The notes: generated by a model from the letters alone, not told the origin. Positions 41,804-50,655 are shown, counted from the stretch's first letter. The stretch: DNA of 57,791 nucleotides from Bacteroidia bacterium (GCA_026391475.1 JAPLED010000120.1:1-57791); one strand, 5' to 3'. Program-made: numbers and translations.

Positions 41804-42178
41804 TTAATTATTGAGGGCTCCCTGGTTAATCCATCCGAGAATTTTTGATCTTTCGGTGTCAGTAGCTCTTGAAAGATGTGATCCGGTCAATTTAGTATAT
41901 AACTTGCTGGTCTCACCCGGAGTGTTAACAAACGCACCATTTGTAAGTGACAGGTAAGATTTACCATCCCGGAGGTCAGGTGCTTTTGCACCACCATGAC
42001 ACGATGTACAATTGGCATTGAATATTGGTTGAATATCCACCTGAAAATGCCATGTAGTTCCCGGGTCAACAACCGGTAGGATAAATGAATTCTTTTCACA
42101 TGAAGAGATTCCTGTGACTGCTGCAAGAAGAACAAATGCAACCAGAATCTGTCTGATCTTATTTAATTTATGATTCAT
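41804..42178 (-). CDS. Monoheme cytochrome c lipoprotein
   Basis: A 124-residue lipoprotein with lipobox ISSC (Cys 27) and a single heme site CTSCH (57-61). The sequence around it (QVDIQPIFNANCTSCHGGAKAPDL, then SKILGWINQGA) is typical of small Bacteroidota cytochromes of the outer or periplasmic membrane face. First gene of the eight-gene operon, with the composite operator 110 bases upstream. Confidence 0.85.
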   Translation of the reverse strand: MNHKLNKIRQILVAFVLLAAVTGISSCEKNSFILPVVDPGTTWHFQVDIQPIFNANCTSCHGGAKAPDLRDGKSYLSLTNGAFVNTPGETSKLYTKLTGSHLSRATDTERSKILGWINQGALNN

Positions 42179-42203
42179 GTTATAATTATTGTTAATTAAT
42201 TCA

Positions 42204-42314
42204 CAAAGATATCTGATTATACTGATTAATAGTTTTTTATAAGCATGAAATTTGGTGCTTCAGCAATGCTGTTTATCATATAGAAAATTGATCTATATCA
42301 CTTTAATTAATGAT
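42204..42314 (-). promoter_or_regulatory. Promoter and composite operator of the cytochrome operon
   Basis: On the minus strand TATCTTTG (42211-42204) is an exact TAnnTTTG -7 element, 26 bases before the start codon. Upstream, TTGATCTATATCAC (42288-42301) is an FNR-like site and, 10 bases on, TGAT at 42311-42314 completes TGAT-N4-ATCA-N10-TGAT on the plus strand. In the direction of transcription it reads ATCA-N10-TGAT-N4-ATCA, as ahead of the hexaheme gene; the last half-site is 110 bases from the start here and 116 there. The rest of the spacer to 42427 shows no gene. Confidence 0.7.
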
Positions 42315-42427
42315 ATATATTTATTATCTGAAAGTAAGAATTTTGATTGCCCACGCACACTCGTGTCGCGAGAAAGGGAAGAATCCAAACTGTTGCAGTA
42401 TATTATTCCAAGTGAACCTGAAGCAAG

Positions 42428-43228
42428 CTACTTTTTGTAATATTGCATTACTTCCGGCATAGCCGCTTTAATTTTACTTATTCTCTTTGCATCGGTTGGA
42501 TGTGTACTCAGGAATTCCAGTTGATTATTTCCTCCGATTTTACTCATGCGGTCCCAAAATACAACAGCACTCTGAGGGTCGTATCCTGCCAAAGCCATAA
42601 AGATCAGTCCAAGCTTATCTGCTTCGTATTCAAATTCCCTTGAATAGGGTAACAGCACTCCCACTTCTGAACCTATTCCATAAATTGCATTATATATATT
42701 TTTAGTCTCTACAGGCTTATTTTTAACAGCTTCGCTCAGGGCTATACCGCCAAACTGGAGAAGAAGCTGCTGACTCATTATTTCACCGCCATGCCGGGCA
42801 ATCGCATGACCTATCTCGTGACTGATAACCACGGCTAACCCGTTTTTGTCTACTGTATAGGGGAGTATCCCACTATAAATGACAACTTTCCCACCGGGTA
42901 TACAAAAAGCATTTGGCACGGTGCTTTCAACAAGAGAATATTCCCAGTTGTACCCATCCAGCCTGGCTCCCAGGTTGTTTGCGGCAAAGTAAAATTCAAC
43001 AGCTGTGGATAGCCTGGTGCCGACCTCCTTTACAATATTACCGTTGATTTTATCCGGGGAGGCCGGATTCTCTTTCATGAATTCCTGGTAACTGACAAGT
43101 CCCATTGCAATCATCTCTGATTCAGGCACAAGGCTGAGCTGCTTACGACCGGTAAATGGTACTATGGAGCAACTGAAGACTACTCCTGCAATCAGTAGAA
43201 TAAAAAGAAAAGAACGCTTTTTCATCAT
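42428..43228 (-). CDS. M48 family metalloprotease, lipoprotein
   Basis: Zinc endopeptidase of the Oma1/LoiP type, likely for envelope quality control. I chose the ATG at 43228 (MMKKRSFLF), giving a signal peptide with lipobox VFSC; an open frame to 43288 has no signal sense. The zinc site HEIGHAIARHGGE is followed by a Glu in YSREFEYEADKLG. About 267 residues. Alone in its transcription unit. Confidence 0.9.
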   Translation of the reverse strand: MMKKRSFLFILLIAGVVFSCSIVPFTGRKQLSLVPESEMIAMGLVSYQEFMKENPASPDKINGNIVKEVGTRLSTAVEFYFAANNLGARLDGYNWEYSLVESTVPNAFCIPGGKVVIYSGILPYTVDKNGLAVVISHEIGHAIARHGGEIMSQQLLLQFGGIALSEAVKNKPVETKNIYNAIYGIGSEVGVLLPYSREFEYEADKLGLIFMALAGYDPQSAVVFWDRMSKIGGNNQLEFLSTHPTDAKRISKIKAAMPEVMQYYKK

Positions 43229-43330
43229 AATAAAATTGATTTTAATGGCATGATGGAACTCGCCCCGACACGTTGGGGCTCGGTTCATTATAGTATTTTA
43301 TGCAAAGATCGTCAAAATATTGCAATACTA

Positions 43331-45109
43331 TCAGAATTTATAGGCATTATCTTCAATCAGTTTATCAGCGACCCGCCGTCTGGCATCTTTTACATTTACA
43401 CATTCCACTCTTGAAAGATTTTCAATTGCCAAAATCAGTATAGGGCAGGATTCGGGTGAAGAGAATGAGCCGATTGCCTCAAGAGCAGATTTTCTGACAA
43501 TACCGGCAGTGTCGAAAATATTAACATCAAGCATATCTTTATAAAGGGATACATTTCCCTTAAGCGATTCCATCTTCCGGACTCTTAATGCCAGTGATTC
43601 CGAAACATAAGTCTCCATCATCATTTCGGCAATATTGTTGAGAACTTCCTGTTCGTTAATAAGGTTCTTCGCGAATCGCTTTGTTGCACCATGAATACAA
43701 ATTAAAATAACCTTTTTGAAGTTTTTGATATTTCTTGTTTTTTCCTGGTAATAGCTTTCACCTGCTGTTTTGCCATCGGTGATGTTATCCAAACCGGAAT
43801 AAAGTTTTTCAGCTTCCCCGAAGAGGTCAAATTCGCCTTTCATAGCCCGTTTCATTGCTGTGTCAACAACGAGAAGACGGTTTATTTCATTTGTGCCTTC
43901 GAAAATCCTGTTTATCCTCGAATCGCGATAACCTCTTTCAACAGCCATCTCTGCTGAATAACCCATACCTCCGTGTATCTGCACTGCCTCATCAGAAACA
44001 TAATCAAGCATTTCGGAGCCTACAACTTTCAAAATGGCAGCCTCAACTGCGTAGTGGCTGATAGCTTCAATCGAAGCTCTTCCATAATCTCCACAGTCAA
44101 CTGTCAGTTTCCCCATCAGTATGTCAATATCTTTACTTACTCTGTAGACAGCTGATTCTGAAGCAAAAAGACGAATAACCTGTTCAGCCATTTTATGTTT
44201 TAACGCACCAAAGGTTGAAATAAGCACCCCAAACTGTTTTCTCTCGTTGGCATATTTAACCGTATCGTTAATAGCTTTTTTAGCAGCTCCGATAACGTTA
44301 GCTCCAAGCTTAAGACGTCCCATGTGAAGTATACTCAGTGCAATCCTGAAACCTTCTCCTCTTTTACCAAGCAGGTTTTCGACCGGTACTTTAACATCAT
44401 TGAAATATATCTGTGCTGTAGATGATCCTTTGATCCCCATTTTATGCTCATCGGGGCCGATAACCACACCAGGGTATTTGGTCTCGACAATAAACGCGCT
44501 GAGAACCCTGTCGGTATCAATTTTTGCAAATACCACCAGTGTATCGGCAAATCCGGCGTTTGTGATCCACATCTTCTGTCCGTTAAGGATATAATGGTTG
44601 CCGTCTTCGCTTAGTTTTGCGTTGGTTTTTCCCGAGTTTGCATCACTTCCGGCACCCGGCTCGGTGAGACAGTAAGCTCCGATAAACTCACCGGATGCCA
44701 GTTTTGTTACATAACGTTCCCTTTGATCTTTATTTCCATAATACATTATCGGTAAGGTGCCAATACCGCAATGTGCCATATATGCAACTGAAAATGAATA
44801 TCCTGCCCCTGTAGTTTCGGCTGCAAGCATTTGTGTCACAAATGACAGTCCGAATCCACCAAACTCTTCTGGAATTGAAATACCCATTAATCCAAGTTCC
44901 CCCGACTTTTTCAGGATACTTTTCATCAGTTCCCTGTCACCTTTTTCGACTTGTTCGATGTTGGGATAAACTTCTGCTTCAAGGAAATCGCTGCATGTCT
45001 GGGCTATCATTCTCTGTTCCTCGTTGAATTCCTCAGGAATGAAAATATCTTTCGATTCGACTTCGCTTACAAGAAATTCACCGCTTTTCAATATTTTACT
45101 ATTTTCCAT
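43331..45109 (-). CDS. Acyl-CoA dehydrogenase
   Basis: Flavoenzyme that oxidises acyl-CoA to trans-2-enoyl-CoA and passes electrons to ETF. The 592-residue protein has the N-terminal helical domain, the signature AYCLTEPGAGSDANSGKT, the FAD segment MWITNAGFADTLVVFAKI, and the C-terminal RINRIFEGTNEINRL with the catalytic Glu of EGT. The extra ~180 residues after the core resemble the very-long-chain type. Followed upstream by two Fe-S redox genes and etfAB, so electrons have a full route to the quinone pool. Confidence 0.92.
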   Translation of the reverse strand: MENSKILKSGEFLVSEVESKDIFIPEEFNEEQRMIAQTCSDFLEAEVYPNIEQVEKGDRELMKSILKKSGELGLMGISIPEEFGGFGLSFVTQMLAAETTGAGYSFSVAYMAHCGIGTLPIMYYGNKDQRERYVTKLASGEFIGAYCLTEPGAGSDANSGKTNAKLSEDGNHYILNGQKMWITNAGFADTLVVFAKIDTDRVLSAFIVETKYPGVVIGPDEHKMGIKGSSTAQIYFNDVKVPVENLLGKRGEGFRIALSILHMGRLKLGANVIGAAKKAINDTVKYANERKQFGVLISTFGALKHKMAEQVIRLFASESAVYRVSKDIDILMGKLTVDCGDYGRASIEAISHYAVEAAILKVVGSEMLDYVSDEAVQIHGGMGYSAEMAVERGYRDSRINRIFEGTNEINRLLVVDTAMKRAMKGEFDLFGEAEKLYSGLDNITDGKTAGESYYQEKTRNIKNFKKVILICIHGATKRFAKNLINEQEVLNNIAEMMMETYVSESLALRVRKMESLKGNVSLYKDMLDVNIFDTAGIVRKSALEAIGSFSSPESCPILILAIENLSRVECVNVKDARRRVADKLIEDNAYKF

Positions 45110-45135
45110 TGTGTCAGTTCATTATTTGGATTAAT

Positions 45136-45930
45136 CTATAATTCAAGTGATTGTGCAATAAGCTCGGCAATATCAAGGTTCCTGATCTCCTCCTCTTTGT
45201 TTTTGTATTTCAGGCCATCAGTAAGCATGGTCATACAAAAAGGACAAGCTGTTGCAATTACTTTAGCTTCAGTTTTAAGGGCATCCTCTGTTCTTTCAAT
45301 AAAAATTTCCTTATCGCCTTTCTCAGCCTCTTTAAACATTTGTGTACCTCCTGCGCCACAACATAATGCAAAGCTTTTATTCCGGTGCATCTCAATCAGA
45401 TTGCCAGTCAGTTTTTTTAGAATAAGACGTGGTTCGTCATATATGTCATTTGCCCTTCCTAGATAGCAGGGATCGTGATATGTAACTGAAACATTTTTCA
45501 ATGATGCTGAATCTAACTTTAATTTACCCTCTTCAATATTTCTGTTTAAAAACTGAAGGTAGTTGATAACTTCATACTTACCACCGAGATCGGGATATTC
45601 GTTTTTGAAGATGTTAAAACAATGCGGACAAATGGTTATGATCTTTTTCACTTCATACATCTTGAATATCTCAATAACCTGTAGCGCCTGCATCTGATAG
45701 AGCATTTCGTTTCCTGCGCGTCTGGCCGGATCACCTGTGCAGGTCTCTTCCTTGCCAAGAACAGCATAGCTCACATTAAGATGGCTGAGGATTTTTGCAA
45801 ATGCCCTGACAACTTTTTTATACCTGTCGTCAAAAGCTCCGGCACAACCTACCCAGAACAGGTATTCAGGCTTTTCTCCCCTAGCAAAAAGGTCTGCCAT
45901 TACAGGTACTTCTATTTTCCGGATTTCCAT
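45136..45930 (-). CDS. CCG-domain Fe-S protein (HdrB-like, ETF:quinone oxidoreductase part)
   Basis: A 264-residue protein with two cysteine-rich (CCG-type) domains: ETCTGDPARR with CPHC, and VTYHDPCYLGRANDIYDEPR...FALCCGAGGTQMF, which matches heterodisulfide reductase subunit B. Together with the next gene it forms a two-piece version of the membrane ETF:menaquinone oxidoreductase (EtfD type). Hdr-like heterodisulfide chemistry is not indicated because the neighbours are EtfBA and an acyl-CoA dehydrogenase. Confidence 0.87.
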   Translation of the reverse strand: MEIRKIEVPVMADLFARGEKPEYLFWVGCAGAFDDRYKKVVRAFAKILSHLNVSYAVLGKEETCTGDPARRAGNEMLYQMQALQVIEIFKMYEVKKIITICPHCFNIFKNEYPDLGGKYEVINYLQFLNRNIEEGKLKLDSASLKNVSVTYHDPCYLGRANDIYDEPRLILKKLTGNLIEMHRNKSFALCCGAGGTQMFKEAEKGDKEIFIERTEDALKTEAKVIATACPFCMTMLTDGLKYKNKEEEIRNLDIAELIAQSLEL

Positions 45931-45955
45931 TTTCTATCTTTTATCTTTTTTGTTA

Positions 45956-45994
45956 CACAGAGGGTCACAGAGGATACACAGAGAGACACAGAGG
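45956..45994. repeat. CACAGAG repeat tract
   Basis: Four near-identical CACAGAG units in 39 bases between the two Fe-S genes, directly after the stop codon of one. A complementary CTTTGTG tract lies at 2019-2047. Confidence 0.7.
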
Positions 45995-47314
45995 TTAATG
46001 TACATTAATTTCCAGATCCTTTGCCCAGAGCAGTCTGTCCTCTGCAGAATATTGCCATGGAGCGCCGTTGTTTTCGATATTATTGAAAACGGCTTTGAGT
46101 TCCCCCGGAGCAGAAGCTTCCTCCATTACGAGGTATCTTCGCATATCAATTATCAGTGTCGGATGGTTTATATTGATCGGACACTCTTTTGCACAGGCGT
46201 TGCATGTTGTACATGCCCAGAGCTCTTCCTCAGAAATATAATCTCTTAAAAGAGAACGGTTATCGTTGAAATCCCTTCCGTTTTTAACCATCAGAGGACC
46301 TTTCTCTTTCATCCTTGCTCTGAGGTCCATCATTATTTTTCTGGGTGACAGTTTCTTACCGGTAATATTTGCCGGGCAGACAGATGTGCACCGGCCACAT
46401 TGAGTACATGACAATGAATCAAAATAGTTTTTCCAGGAAGCATCTTCCGCATCTTTTACACCAAACCGTTCAACGGGAACATCGGTAGCCGCTGCAGCAA
46501 AAGCTGTATCAGGGTTCAGCATAAGCTTTACTTCCCTGGTAATACTGCCCATATTCGGAAGTTTTCCCAGGGGGTCAAGTCTCGAAAGAAAGACATTTGG
46601 CACTGACATGAAAACATGGAAATGTTTTGAGTATGGCAGTATGTTGGCAAAGACAAAAATCAGAAGGATATGTGTCCACCATGAGGCTTCGTACATAAGC
46701 CAGAAACTTTCTGCCGGTCCACTTGTAAATAATCCTGTAAAAAGAGTACTGATGGGATATAAACCAATTATTTCTTCTCCCATAAGTGACTTATATTCAA
46801 TATATCCGATATTCATTGTCAGAAGCGAAATCATCAGAAGGAGGATGATAGAAAGGGCAATATTGGCATCGATATGAGATATTTTTTTCATCTCGATGCC
46901 CTCGAATCTTTTAATGTGGAAGAAAAGCCGGCGGCTCAGAAAAATAACAATTGCAATGGCAACAAGAAGTGCAAAAATATCGCCGGAAGCAATTACAATG
47001 TTATAAACCGGTCCGAGGAATTGTAACGCTCTATCGGTTCCGGTAAGTCCGTCAATAACCATTTCGAGGCTTCCTAAAATAATAACGCAAAAGCCCCAGA
47101 AGACCAAAGCGTGAAAGAATCCGATTATCGGTTTACGAAATATTTTTGTCTGGCCAAAGGCAACAGATAGCATTACATTGATTCTCTTTCCAAAATCCTT
47201 TACAGGGAAGGCAGGCCTGGTAAACTTGAAAAAACTGACAATTCTGTTAATGGTATAAGAGAATACTCCAATTGTTATCAGTAGTGCAATTGAAAATACA
47301 ATTTGTTTTGTCAT
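45995..47314 (-). CDS. Membrane Fe-S protein (NarI-like + 2x4Fe-4S, HdrC-like)
   Basis: A 439-residue protein. The first ~240 residues hold five to six helices of the NarI type, with His residues for heme b. The C-terminal part has two 4Fe-4S motifs: CTQCGRCTSVCP and CTTCNACAKECP, as in GlpC/HdrC. This is the membrane half of the ETF:menaquinone oxidoreductase, receiving electrons from EtfAB. It precedes the CCG protein on the same strand. Confidence 0.87.
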   Translation of the reverse strand: MTKQIVFSIALLITIGVFSYTINRIVSFFKFTRPAFPVKDFGKRINVMLSVAFGQTKIFRKPIIGFFHALVFWGFCVIILGSLEMVIDGLTGTDRALQFLGPVYNIVIASGDIFALLVAIAIVIFLSRRLFFHIKRFEGIEMKKISHIDANIALSIILLLMISLLTMNIGYIEYKSLMGEEIIGLYPISTLFTGLFTSGPAESFWLMYEASWWTHILLIFVFANILPYSKHFHVFMSVPNVFLSRLDPLGKLPNMGSITREVKLMLNPDTAFAAAATDVPVERFGVKDAEDASWKNYFDSLSCTQCGRCTSVCPANITGKKLSPRKIMMDLRARMKEKGPLMVKNGRDFNDNRSLLRDYISEEELWACTTCNACAKECPININHPTLIIDMRRYLVMEEASAPGELKAVFNNIENNGAPWQYSAEDRLLWAKDLEINVH

Positions 47315-47422
47315 GGTTGTAACTTTAGCCTTTTGACTTTTTTTATTTTTTTGTCACGAAGACTCAAAGGTCTACTTAATATTTTTATTGAGAATGTCTC
47401 AAAAATGTTATCAACTACCCCT

Positions 47423-47537
47423 TCATGAACTTTCGTTCATGACACCCCTCCTTTAAAAAGGAGGGGAAAATACTGAAATACATTATTATAACTTTCTCCT
47501 CCTCTTCAGAGGAGGAGTACCCCCGACTTGTCGGGGG
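47423..47537. repeat. Multi-hairpin intergenic repeat
   Basis: Four perfect inverted repeats in a row: TCATGAAC/GTTCATGA (47423-47442), CCCCTCCTTT/AAAGGAGGGG (47445-47466), CTCCTCCTCT/AGAGGAGGAG (47496-47517) and CCCCCGAC/GTCGGGGG (47520-47537). It fills the 254-bp gap between etfA and the membrane Fe-S gene. This looks like a dispersed, MITE-like intergenic repeat. Confidence 0.82.
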
Positions 47538-47568
47538 TGAGGTGGTGATATTTTGAGTCAACCTCATA

Positions 47569-48534
47569 TTATTTAATCTCTTTTACAGCTGCAACAAGTT
47601 TTGGAAGAACCTTCATTGCATCGCCGACTATTCCATATTGAGATGCTTCAAAAATCGGAGCATCCTTGTCGGTATTGATTGCAACAATATATTTTGATGA
47701 ACTGATACCTGCAAGATGCTGTGTTGCACCTGAAATACCGACAGCAATATAGAGGTTGGGTGCAATGATCTTACCAGTTTGGCCGGTATGTTCATCGTTG
47801 GGTCTCCATCCTTCATCAGAAACGGGACGTGAACAGGCTGTTGCAGCACCTAGCAATGTGGCAAGCTCAACCAATGAAGGCCAGTTATCGGGAGACTTCA
47901 TTCCTCTTCCGCCTGAAACAACTATATCAGCATCGGTCAAAACTATTTTTCCTGTCTGCTTCTGAACATCCTTAACCACAGTTTTCAGTAATGACCCATC
48001 AATTGGAACATTCAGATTCTCAATAGTGGCATTATTGGCTATTTCAATCAAATCAAAAGAGTTTTGTGCCAGGGTGATAATTTTAACATCAGATTTGATA
48101 ACAACGTGTGCAAAAGCATTTCCTGAATATGTTCTTTTATAAACTGTGAAAGGATTCAGATTTAGCGGAAGTTTACTGACTCCGGAACCAACTCCGGCTT
48201 TCAACCGAACTGATAATCGGGGAGCAATAGCTTTACCTGTATTATTATTTGAAATTATAATGACAGTTGCATTTTCTTTCTGTGAAATTTCTGAAATGAC
48301 ACTTGTATAAGCCTGACTGTCAAGTGCGATAAGTTGGTCATTACTAACGCTAATGATTTTATCAGCACCATAATTCCCAAGCTTTTTTAACTCGCTCTCA
48401 TCCACCTTTCCGATCGACACTGCTGTTACAGAAGTACTAAGCATTTTAGCAACTCCTGTTGCATAAGAGACCAGTTCAAAGGAAAGTTTCTTGAATTTTC
48501 CGTCCCAATTCTCGGTATATACTAATACTGACAT
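47569..48534 (-). CDS. etfA: Electron transfer flavoprotein subunit alpha
   Basis: Binds FAD and, with EtfB, carries electrons from acyl-CoA dehydrogenases. The 321-residue protein has the C-terminal FAD domain: VVSGGRGMKSPDNW, SRPVSDEGWRPNDEHTGQTGKIIAPNLYIAVGISGATQHLAG and KDAPIFEASQYGIVGD. Length is normal. It follows etfB by 32 bp. Confidence 0.95.
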   Translation of the reverse strand: MSVLVYTENWDGKFKKLSFELVSYATGVAKMLSTSVTAVSIGKVDESELKKLGNYGADKIISVSNDQLIALDSQAYTSVISEISQKENATVIIISNNNTGKAIAPRLSVRLKAGVGSGVSKLPLNLNPFTVYKRTYSGNAFAHVVIKSDVKIITLAQNSFDLIEIANNATIENLNVPIDGSLLKTVVKDVQKQTGKIVLTDADIVVSGGRGMKSPDNWPSLVELATLLGAATACSRPVSDEGWRPNDEHTGQTGKIIAPNLYIAVGISGATQHLAGISSSKYIVAINTDKDAPIFEASQYGIVGDAMKVLPKLVAAVKEIK

Positions 48535-48566
48535 ATCGTAGTGATTTACTGTTTTTTAACTATTTA

Positions 48567-49316
48567 TCAGATGACTTTTGCTTCGTTCTGCAGAAGATCA
48601 ATCAGTTGTGCAGGATTATCCGCATCAATAAATTTACATGCTGCACGCGGTGCCGGTTTTTCAAATACCACGATCTGGGTAAGTGGTTCAACTGCGACAG
48701 ACTCAACCAGCTTGACAGGTTTTGACCTGGCCATCATAATACCTCGCATCGCCGCGATTCGTGGCTCTTTGGCTATACCTTTCTGAACAATCGCTACAAA
48801 TGGGGCAGGTACTATAACAACCTCTTTCCCTCCGTCTATTTCGCGGGTCATAACAGGTTGACCGTTTTCTATTTTAATACCAGAAACGGCCGAAACTGAA
48901 GGAATCCCCAGAAATTCAGAGATCATCCCTCCTACTACAGATCCATTATAATCGCTCGATTCAATACCACACATGATTATATCAAACTGTTCTTTTTTAA
49001 CCACTTCGGCAATCTGGAATGCAACAAACCATGCCTCAGACGATTCAGCATTTACCCTTATAGCATCATCGGCTCCGATAGCCAGAGCTTTACGGATTGT
49101 TGGTTCGGAGGTTGAAGGGCCAACATGTACGACTGTGACTGATTTTATTCCACTTGCTGCATCATCCTTAAGTTCAAGTGCGCGGGTAAGAGACAATTCG
49201 TCCCATGGGTTAATAACCCACTGGATACCGGTAGTGTCAATTGAAGTATTTCCTTCAGCAAATTTAATTTTTGTCGTTGTGTCGGGAACATTACTGATAC
49301 AAACCAGAATTTTCAT
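48567..49316 (-). CDS. etfB: Electron transfer flavoprotein subunit beta
   Basis: AMP-binding subunit of ETF. The 249-residue protein begins MKILVCISNVPDTTTKI and has INPWDELSLTRALELKD and the EtfB signature near DGGKEVVIVPAPFVAIVQKGIAKEPRIAAMRGIMMARSKP, close to residues 165-205. First gene of the etfB-etfA unit, apparently continued by the membrane Fe-S, CCG and acyl-CoA dehydrogenase genes. Confidence 0.95.
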   Translation of the reverse strand: MKILVCISNVPDTTTKIKFAEGNTSIDTTGIQWVINPWDELSLTRALELKDDAASGIKSVTVVHVGPSTSEPTIRKALAIGADDAIRVNAESSEAWFVAFQIAEVVKKEQFDIIMCGIESSDYNGSVVGGMISEFLGIPSVSAVSGIKIENGQPVMTREIDGGKEVVIVPAPFVAIVQKGIAKEPRIAAMRGIMMARSKPVKLVESVAVEPLTQIVVFEKPAPRAACKFIDADNPAQLIDLLQNEAKVI

Positions 49317-49652
49317 TTAAACTTTGATATTAGTTATATAACTTTCCCTAAATATTAAAAGAATCAATATTGTGTTTTTCAACCTTTAAGGCGGCAAATA
49401 TAATAATTTATGCATCACAATCAAATCTGAAAAATATCAATCATATTGCGTATTCGAAATCATTTTATCAGCTAACTATTTATTTAACTGATCTTTATTT
49501 AAATTACATAATAAATATTAAAAGGATGGTCGAAATATTCCTGAATAGATGATTTAAACTAATTAAGTTTTTTTCACAACTGCACTAAAATCAGGAATAT
49601 TAAAATTAAATTCGCCCTTCTGCAAATAGCAATAAAATCAAAAGTTAAAACA
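49317..49652. other. Divergent intergenic region etfB / EamA transporter
   Basis: A 336-bp AT-rich spacer between divergent genes. It must hold both promoters, but I found no full TTTG / TAnnTTTG pair for either. A 60-codon plus-strand frame inside it has no start context, composition or motif suggesting a gene. Confidence 0.5.
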
Positions 49653-50576
49653 TTGAATAGCAAAGTAAAGACATATGGTGCGGTAATGTTGTCAATGATC
49701 TTCTGGTCCTTTTCATTCATATGGTTCAAGGCTGCAAACGAAACATTCCACCCAATCACAATAGTCTTCATAAGGCTTCTGTTTGCATCAATTTTCATGA
49801 CAATTTATCTGATCATTACAAAAAACTATATGAAGATAAAGAAGGGAGACTGGAAGCTATTTCTGATGCTGGCCCTGTTTGAACCTTTCTTTTATTTTCT
49901 GGGTGAGAGTTTCGGACTTACTTATGTTTCGGCAACAGTATGCTCAGTACTGATATCAACAATACCTGTTTTCGTTACCCTCGGCGCATGGTTAATTTTC
50001 AAAGAGAAACTGAAGGTGATAAATTATGCAGGGATTATCTTCTCATTTATTGGAGTTCTGGTGTTCATACTTAATAAAGATGGAAGTATTTCCTTCAACA
50101 CTAAAGGTTTGGGCCTTCTGCTAATTGCGGTTCTTTCAGCTGTCGGATATAACCTGACCCTCAGCCGACTTGTTGAAAATTATAGTCCGGTTTACATCGT
50201 AAATGTTCAGAACATCATCGGCGCTGTACTTTTTTTCCCCCTCTTTTTAATACTCGATTTCAACGATTTCATTAATACTCCGTTCACCTTTAATATGTTT
50301 AAACCGATAATAGAACTTGCCGTTTTTGCATCGTGCGGCGCCTTCATACTTTTTGCTTATTCTGTTAAAAATATGGGAATAACAAAAGCAAATGTTTTTT
50401 CAAATTGCATTCCTGTTTTCACAGCACTCTTTTCTTTCATTTTACTTGGTGATAAACTAACTGTACAGAATATTATCGGGATGGTCATTGTAATTGCCGG
50501 CCTGTTGATGTCGCAGATGGATGGCAGGAAAAAGAATTTTGACGAAGCGCTTGCTCTAACGGGTAAAACTGCCTGA
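49653..50576 (+). CDS. EamA/DMT family transporter
   Basis: A 307-residue inner-membrane protein with ten hydrophobic helices formed by two EamA repeats. The first repeat begins YGAVMLSMIFWSFSFIWFKAA and the second GLGLLLIAVLSAVGYNLTLSRL. Such proteins export metabolites or amino acids; the cargo cannot be predicted. The frame begins with TTG; an ATG 11 codons on (49686) is an alternative. No operon partner is evident. Confidence 0.86.
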   Translation: MNSKVKTYGAVMLSMIFWSFSFIWFKAANETFHPITIVFIRLLFASIFMTIYLIITKNYMKIKKGDWKLFLMLALFEPFFYFLGESFGLTYVSATVCSVLISTIPVFVTLGAWLIFKEKLKVINYAGIIFSFIGVLVFILNKDGSISFNTKGLGLLLIAVLSAVGYNLTLSRLVENYSPVYIVNVQNIIGAVLFFPLFLILDFNDFINTPFTFNMFKPIIELAVFASCGAFILFAYSVKNMGITKANVFSNCIPVFTALFSFILLGDKLTVQNIIGMVIVIAGLLMSQMDGRKKNFDEALALTGKTA

Positions 50577-50647
50577 TTTGCACCAATTGCTTATATTCTA
50601 TTCATTAATACTAATTTACATAGCTGATCCGTTTAAATAAATCATAC

Positions 50648-50655
50648 TATATTTG
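50648..50655 (+). promoter_or_regulatory. -7 element of porQ
   Basis: TATATTTG fits TAnnTTTG and ends 16 bases before the porQ start codon, leaving a very short leader. No -33 TTTG at the right distance. Confidence 0.4.

Noticed and set aside
35595-42178. Nitrite, polysulfide or tetrathionate reductase operon
   Set aside because: The NrfC/NrfD-like pair suggests these, but no NrfA, PsrA or TtrA catalytic subunit is encoded, and the heptaheme protein lacks the CxxCK site of NrfA.
43229-43288. N-terminal extension of the M48 protease
   Set aside because: The added residues run through a GCCCC/GGGGC hairpin and would hide the signal peptide and lipobox that begin at 43228.
45136-47314. Heterodisulfide reductase (HdrBC)
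   Set aside because: The motifs match, but the neighbours are EtfBA and an acyl-CoA dehydrogenase and the membrane half is NarI-like, so an ETF:quinone oxidoreductase is the better reading.
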